A stretch of 64,000 nucleotides of DNA from Limnanthes douglasii subsp. nivea (lineage: Eukaryota > Streptophyta > Magnoliopsida > Brassicales > Limnanthaceae). Where the stretch lies: positions 121,074,852 through 121,138,851 of the forward strand of contig JAUPFV010000004.1 of assembly GCA_036936605.1 (NCBI GenBank), given 5' to 3'. The notes beneath the pieces are model-generated. The model saw nothing but the letters and a program-made list of their open reading frames with translations. It was not told the origin of the DNA and ran no database searches. This document shows positions 57,380 to 64,000 of the stretch, in pieces. Numbering within the stretch: the first letter of the stretch is position 1; every line of letters begins with the position of its first letter. The position numbers and the translations under genes were made by a program.

Positions 57380-59240
57380 AATTGTCACATACGTTAAAAT
57401 GAGATAAAACATCACCATTAAAGCTTGCATTAACATCATAATCACCTGGTAAGTCAAGCTTGTAGGTATTATCATTGATACGTTATGCAATTTGAAATGA
57501 CCCGTCACCCAAAATGATGAGTTATAAACGTCGTTTCTCTGGAAAATGTTCTTTCCTTAAGTTCAACCAAACTCAATCTTCTTGTTTTTTAAAAACATTC
57601 TTACGTCCTTTGTTGGCTAATGGACATATATTTAGTCATTTTTAATGTTCATTCGTGCATCTTCATGAATCGAATTGAAACATTATGCCATTTTTCTCCA
57701 TCAAAATTCATACGTTCACTTAAAGGTAAAGAAGTTAAATCTAAAGACGATAATTGATTAAAACCACAAATAATTTCAAATAAGAAATAATATTTTACTA
57801 ATGTATACTTATATTGTAAGAAAATTCAACATGTGGAAAACAATATTCCCATGTTTTCAAGTTCTTTTTTATGATATCACATAACGAAGAATATAAGGTT
57901 TTATTCACTACTCCAGTTTGACCACCCGTTTATGGATGACAAGTTATAGAAGCCAACATCTTAGTTCCCATTTTTCCCCATAAAGTATTCCAAATGTAAC
58001 TCATAAACTTTACATCTCTATAGAAAACAATGATCTTAGGCATACCATGTAACCTAACAATTTCTTTAAAAAACAAATCAGTTATATCTTTTGCATCATC
58101 AGTTTTATGATATGGAATGAAATGTCCATTTTAAAGAATCAATATAAAAAAAAAATATCACCCACTCTTAGTCCTAGGTAATCCTAACACACAATTCATA
58201 GTAATATTAGTCTAATGCGTGCTAAGTATTAGTAAAAAGGTATACAACCTATGAGGTTTCACCTTAGATTTTTCTTATTTACACGGGATGCACCTCTCAT
58301 ATATTCTTATCACATCAAGTTTTATATGAGACCAAAATAAATGTTCATGAAAATTTCCTAAATTCTTAGCTACTACAAAATGACAATCGAACCACCATCA
58401 TGAGCTTATTTTATAAGTAATTCAAGTAAAGAACACAAAGGCACCACAATGTGTTTTTGTGAAATAGGAACCCATCATGTCTATAAAACACACAAAGTGC
58501 TATTTTTTTCACATGCATTGAACACATCACAAAAATACAAACCTTATGCACATAAATCCTTAATATATTTAAAGCCAATGTATTTTGTACTTAGAATAAA
58601 GTAGCACATACATATGAGACAATACATCAACCACCATATTTTCTTTATAGTACTTGTATCTGATTATAAGGAGAGGTTTCAATGAATTCAACCCACTTGG
58701 CATGACGTATGTTGAGGTTTCGTTGTCCTTTCAAATTCTTCAAAAATTTGTGATCTATGTGGATTACAAACTCCTTTAGCCATAGATATTGCTGTCAATT
58801 TTCCAAGTTCCTGATCAATGCATACAATTCCGTATCATAGGTGGGATAGTAAAAAGCCGGCATACTTAATTTTTCATTAAAATAAGCTATTAGTCAAATT
58901 TCTTCCATCAAAACGGCTCCAGTTCCTAGTCATGAGACATCGCACTCAATTTCCAAAATTGTAGAAATATTAGGTAGGATAAACAAATATGCATTAGCCA
59001 ACCTATCTTTTATCACATATTAGATGCATCTTCTTGTTTTCCCCTCACTTAAATGTAACACGTTTTTTTATAACTTCACTAAAAAGAGAAACTAAACTAC
59101 TGAAATCTCGCACAACATGGTTCATCATACCCACAAATATATTTGGAGCATTAGTTAAGCCAAAAGGCATCACTAACCACTTATACAAATAATATTTACT
59201 TTTTAAAGCACTGATATCAACGTATACGAACAACCAACAA
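57380..59240 (-). pseudogene. Gypsy pol remnant: RT scrap, RNase H, integrase
   Basis: RT: frame 59045-59233 has YLYKWLVMPFGLTNAPNIF, then jumps from MMNHVVRDF to SLFSEVIKKRVTFK, so the YVDD part is deleted. RNase H (58640-58930): [53 protein letters not shown]. Integrase (57600-58210): [38 protein letters not shown], and the C-terminal KLDLPGDYDVNASFN near 57450. Chromovirus-like motif order. Multiple stops. Confidence 0.85.
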
Positions 59241-59760
59241 TACGACTAAAAGCACCTCAAATGTGATAAAAAAAACTCCAAAAAATACCATAAATGGATG
59301 AGACGTAGACCCTTCGCTTATAAAATCAAGTACCCCGATATAAAGAAGATTCCACAATTGAGATGGAAACCCATTTGATAAGTCATGTTAAACGCTACAT
59401 ATAAACTTTGATAAGTTCAAAAGTTCTTAACAAGCAATTAAATGGAAACACTCTTAAACTTCATTTACTGAATTTTGTTTGTTTGTACATTTAGTTGAAC
59501 TTCCTATTAATAATATTTAGAACAACCTAAGTTTTTGATAAAAATATCACTATTTTGAGTAAGATAAGAAATACGATAAAAAAGAATAAATTTTATGGTA
59601 AAATACGTTTTTTCATTTTTGATTTTTTTTATGATATGAATGCTTTCTGTGGTGGGAATAAATTTTATGGTAGGAATATGTTTTTTACAGAATAGAACAA
59701 GAAGTAACAAATAGGATAATCAAACTTACCTTAGAACCAAAGCTCTAATACCAACTAATA

Positions 59761-60295
59761 TGAATTCCACCAAAAAGTGTGGTGAAACCTGATAACTAGA
59801 ATAACTTTGGAACACCAAGAACGTTTGAGCAATATTTGTTTGATATATAACCTTTCACCTATAAATATTAGAATAACGAAGAGTTTGATATTTGAATGTT
59901 ACAATAATATCTTGATAAATTCAAGAGTTCGTTTAAGAACCAAAAGGACACACCTCAAAATACAATAATATTTATGTAATCCAAATTATATTTTAAAGCT
60001 TGTAAAGCCTCATAACTTATACTTAGAACACCTCCAAGTATAAAAGAGTCATAAATGAGAATTAAATACAAGCATTAATAATATCGGCTCTTAAAATTCT
60101 AAAAGAGGTCAAATGCTAATTTTAAAACCATTTAATAATCAAACCATTCAATTTTCCTCATTTAATGAGAGTGTTTGTTACTTCTTTAATCAATCAATTT
60201 AATTTCAATAATATGATATTAATTTAAGTTTATCTCCATATTTTAGAATAAAAAACAAACCATTTGAATTACCCCAACAATTTTGGATTAGCACA
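59761..60295 (-). repeat. Gypsy 5' LTR (old element)
   Basis: Starts beside the PBS (TACCAACTAATA then TGAATTCC). It ends near GGATTAGCACA at 60295, where gag of the second Tat element resumes downstream. Confidence 0.82.
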
Positions 60296-60499
60296 TTAAC
60301 ATATTCATATCTAGGTTTGCATCATTGCTCACAAATTTGGTCGCAAATCATCTACCTTTCCACTGGTATGATCAACATATTCATATCCTTGGTTTGCATC
60401 ATTACTCTAGTCTAGATAAATAAACACCCTTATGAACAATCACATAAAAGATCATCCCACAAGAACAAAAACCATCAAAATGAAAAAAGGACCACCATT

Positions 60500-61210
60500 A
60501 GTTTAGGCATCAAATATACCAAAGTCACTGCGAATATAACAATAATCTATGACCAAATAAAATACGCGGTCCACTTTCAAAAACTCAAGAAAATATGGAC
60601 CTCAAGATAATAAATAAATCCGAACGAGTAATGTAATTATCACAATGAGAACGATCATCAAACAAGGAAATACGTAATTATGAAAGATGAAATCTAATAT
60701 AACGTTACGATCGTAAACTTATTGAATTCATTAAGGGTTGACCCCTTCCAACATCTTGAACAGCCTGACGCACCAAAAAACATCACCACGAGTTGATCCT
60801 CCTCAGGAAGAGGCCCCAACTATGATACCCTGGATGGTGGAAAGCTTGGTTATCTAATAATCTTACAACAAATACTTGGATCTTGATCCAGAGAGGCAGG
60901 TAGTAGACACCATCTCTAGTGGGGACACCCTTGCCAAAATAAACCATTCCTCTCGGAAATGTCACATGACTAATCTCAAGGTTCAACAAATAGACCAAAT
61001 TTCATCCCATCTCTACATAAATCTATATCACATCATTAGTTTTTGAGGATGAATATTTAGGAAGCGTAGCAAGAACATACAAAAATATAATAATAATCAT
61101 CGTCGAATTTGTTGGGATAGAAATACGTAGAATCATGATCGATATTGACAGATCAACCAATATATTTTTCAATAAAAGTTATGACCAATTGAAAGGAATA
61201 TAACCATTAG
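60500..61210 (+). pseudogene. Tat gag tail and protease (second element)
   Basis: At 60630-60710 the plus strand reads CNYHNENDHQTRKYVIMKDEI, a decayed CxxHxxxxHxxxx knuckle plus the usual LKxEI. At 61050-61200 it reads EDEYLGSVARTY, then VGIEIRRIMIDIDRSTNIFF, matching Tat protease RRILIDxGSSxxILF with the active-site Gly lost. Frames are interrupted between the two. Confidence 0.7.
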
Positions 61211-61700
61211 CACATTGAAACATATTTCTAACTAGTTGCACTGGATTAATGCATACACGGTCCTTAGGGAGAGAGAAAATAAATAAAAATACAAAACCTT
61301 TTTATGGTAGTATATGGTCCATCTATAATTTCATCTTTGAACGAACATGGCTTAAACAGATGCACTATCATATCCAACATAAATAAATGAATTTAATACA
61401 TTATTAATGGAAGGATTAAAATGATAAGAATCAGTTAACGTACAACCAAACAATGTTATGATTCTTCATAGGGACCCAACAAATAACAATTAGTTGAAGT
61501 TCTCATAGTATTAAAATATATAAATTATATGAGGGATTCCCCTTGACTAATAGAACCAAGGAATAACATAGAATAGGTCACACTAGGAGAATGAGTAATC
61601 GTATGCATCAGTTATGACTTACAAGGGATCCTATGAATAAATTTACTAACTTTATTTTCCAAGATTTTGAATGTTATTTTTTTGCTGCACTTGATATTCC

Positions 61701-61876
61701 AGAGTACCAACCACGATAGCATGCTGTGAGTTATCTATAAATAGAAACTTTACGTTGATAAAGAAAAGTTTCCCATCATTCTCCCACTAGAGTACCAACC
61801 ACGATAGCATGCCATGAGCTGTCTATAAATATAAAATTTACGCTGATAAAGCAAAGGTGCCCACCATTCTCACACT
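61701..61876. repeat. 88-bp tandem duplication
   Basis: AGAGTACCAACCACGATAGC starts both copies (61701 and 61789). The copies differ at a modest number of sites. The segment lies where the RT start would be expected, and the sense is unclear. Confidence 0.85.
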
Positions 61877-62384
61877 AGAAAATGGAATCCATCATAACCA
61901 AACTCAGATCAACTACATCAGAGAATCTCTTTACCATTTTTGGACTATAATTTTAGTATTGGTAAAAAATAAAATTGAAAACTAGTGCGTGTGTGTGGAG
62001 TTCACCAATCTCAGTTGCACATAACACAATGACACCTTCCCGCTTTCACTCATTAATAAAATTGTATATGCCACCTCTGGAAATAAGATTTTATCCCTCT
62101 TGAATGCTTATTTGTGTACAATCAGCTCATAATGCACATGAATGATGAAGAACATACAATTTTCGTGTTGAGTTCTACACTACTACAACGTAATGTATTT
62201 TGGTCTTAAAATGCATGTTCAACAAATATTGGTAAATAAATCATTCTCCATATAACTTATTAAAAAATTACAATCATACATCGATTATATTTTAATAACA
62301 AGTAGAAAATAGATCAACCAGCTAACCAATTTTGAAGAAACCTTCGGAAAAATATTAGAGTAGTAAACTCACAGCTCAACCCAT

Positions 62385-63770
62385 AAAATACATGTTTGGA
62401 GTTTTGTCAAGAAAAATAATGGGATATTTGGTTAGTGAGAATGGGATCCACGAAGATACAACAATCAATATAACAGCTATAAAGCCTCCATAAAACACAA
62501 AGTAGCTTTATATCATGGCGGAAAGGTGAGTTGTGTGCAATCGATTAATCTCTAGATCTTGAGACAAGTCCACTCTTTTTTTTTCCGAATTATAATGGGG
62601 GTTGGGACATTAAGTTGGACCTCGGAGTGTGACGAATCATTCATTAAAATAAAAGAGTAACTGACCTCTCCTGATGTCATGATGAGGCAAAAATAAAGTG
62701 ACACTCTATATTTATACCCAGTGGTAACTAATCACGATGTCAAAAAATTCATAATAAGACTAGAAAAATCCAGCTGCACATCGATTTAATATATAAATAA
62801 GTCATTTCTTGACTCCAAAAATTGGTCCTTATAATTGAAAAAATTAGTATTAGCTCTAATAGTGCCTTTTAGAAAATGAGGCTATGTTTACAAGAACATA
62901 CAATTTTAGTCAAAATATCATTTCGGTTAACGAACGCTCTTTAGAAGTGTGATATCTCTAAAATACTAAAATAATGGTAAGTGCATCTTGAAGATTTTGA
63001 TATCAATTTGAATCTTAGACTTCCATCAAAGCTAGAGACTTGGTAGACTTCCTCACTTAGTTTCAAGCAGAAAGTTTAACTCCCTCAGAGGATAATTCCA
63101 ACGCCATGTAGATAGTCCGAACTGAAGGGCGTTCTAACAATTTTGATGTTAGAGTTGGACTATAACTCAAATTACATTTAGAGGTCTGTTTATACCAATT
63201 AATCAAGTTTGGATTCTCTAATTTAAACAACAAAGTTTAATATGGAGTAACACGAACCGGACTTTGGCTTGACCATGTTTATGGAGCCCTACATGTAAAG
63301 GTAATATTTGGCTCACGGTTGGTGGTCCACCATGCTTTAGGACAAGCCAGAGAAAATAAAGATAAAAATTTCCTCTAATTTTATAAGCTACGTTCCAAAG
63401 CCACCAAATTTAAGCAAGTTGAGTATGAATATGTACCTCAAACAAAGAATGCGGTGGTCGATGCAGTCATTTCTTCACGGAATATAAAATCCACTATTTG
63501 AGTAGTTCTTAAAGAGAATCTAACCATCTCCAAACTCAAGAGAAATGAACTAACAAAACCAACATATGAGGTCATGGTTATTGATGAACCTCCAGACTAA
63601 CAAATCCTAATCAAGATGTACCTCATTGAAAGAATGTTACCAGAAAACAAAACAAGCGATAAAAGTATCAAGATAAGATCTACTCCATATGTATGGCTTG
63701 ATGATACTTTATATCGACAAGGGTTAACCAAAACGCTCATCCAATTATTTTCGTTTAAAAGAATCAGTCT
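62385..63770 (+). pseudogene. Tat RT end, RNase H and integrase start (second element)
   Basis: 62390-62470: MFGVLSRKIMGYLVSENGIH (RT end, usually FLGYLVSERGI), then AIKPP. RNase H text follows in pieces. At 63390-63480: KFKQVEYEYVPQTKNAVVDA, the end of the second RNase H (usually VPRxxNxxADALA). At 63610-63765: LIKMYLIERMLPE and STPYVWLDDTLYRQGLT, the integrase N-terminal lead (usually YxxxDDxLYRRG). The sequence runs off toward 64000 without a recognised continuation. Confidence 0.7.
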
Positions 63771-64000
63771 TCATTCTCAAAGATATCCGTGAAGGATAAA
63801 TATGCGCTCATTGTAGGTATAAAACTCTCCACAGTACTTATTTTCCAGTAAGTTACTATTGGATACAAATACATGTCGATACCAAGGAATTTGTCTAACG
63901 ACGTAACACTAACTCGTGTTTTGTGAACACAACTCAAGTCCCAGTAATAACTCTGTAATTCATCTCGAAATAAATTCATTTTGACATGTAAGGTCTGAAT

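Larger units (their letters stand above)
56678..60295 (-). mobile_element. Old Ty3/Gypsy element with internal deletions
   Basis: LTRs 56678-57216 and 59761-60295 (about 75% identical by eye). PBS TGGTATTAGAGCTTTGG at 59753-59737. Internal 2.5 kb on the minus strand: RT scrap, RNase H, integrase. Gag, protease and the RT active site are missing. It interrupts a plus-strand Tat gag. Target duplication not visible. Confidence 0.88.
56090..64000 (+). mobile_element. Second Tat-lineage element, plus strand, partial
   Basis: gag core at 56110-56420, split by a Gypsy insertion (56678-60295). Gag continues at 60350-60760, with protease near 61080, RT end at 62385, RNase H and integrase start to 63770, then the window ends. 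No LTR was found on either side. Every gene is decayed. Confidence 0.75.

Noticed and set aside
63764..63979. 71-codon minus-strand frame at the window end
   Set aside because: Opposite strand of the Tat integrase lead region and no family match.

Overview
This window is AT-rich nuclear DNA of a flowering plant, most likely a eudicot. The elements in it are plant lineages: a chromovirus-like Ty3/Gypsy element, Tat-lineage Ty3/Gypsy elements with a second RNase H and an antisense ORF, Ty1/Copia elements, L1-type LINEs whose ORF1 has a DUF4283-like region and a zinc knuckle and whose ORF2 ends in zf-RVT and RNase H, hAT transposons, and small non-autonomous LTR elements primed by initiator tRNA-Met. 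I see no convincing host protein gene, no rRNA or tRNA gene and no CRISPR. It reads as intergenic, probably heterochromatic sequence built of nested, mostly decayed transposable elements.

Layout. 1-1310: short LTR element cut by the window edge. 3190-7951: the youngest element, a Ty3/Gypsy on the minus strand, visibly GC-richer than its surroundings, whose 5' LTR lacks U3. 8320-9200: Tat gag remnant. 11185 to about 17035: nearly full-length but dead LINE (minus). About 17585-23194: plus-strand Copia shell carrying a 1.1 kb LTR element (18078-19172) and a foldback repeat (20766-21145). 25060-25376: Gypsy integrase scrap. 26173 to about 32740: decayed composite Copia (minus), its gag split by a 687-bp hAT-like insertion. 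32930-34087: LINE tail. 34088-36877: hAT remnant with an open 229-codon transposase C-terminus. 38221-41461: complete non-autonomous hAT with an 8-bp target duplication, carrying a perfect 69-bp inverted repeat and two tandem arrays. About 42200-45100: decayed Copia (minus). About 45985-55545: Tat element (minus) with a plus-strand antisense ORF and a solo LTR inserted in its reverse transcriptase. 56090-64000: second Tat element (plus), split by an old Gypsy (56678-60295, minus) and running off the end.

How the parts relate. The solo LTR at 51719 and the small element at 18078 are one family. The two hAT regions share internal repeats, so the one with the transposase fragment is a plausible relative of the source that moved the other. 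Several nestings are confirmed because the host-element reading frame resumes across the insertion, for example RT across 51719-52048 and Copia gag across 30972-31658.

Limits: coordinates of reading frames, LTR ends, PBSs and tandem units were read directly. Family names rest on recognising protein motifs by eye, without a database search. Copia boundaries and element ages are approximate.
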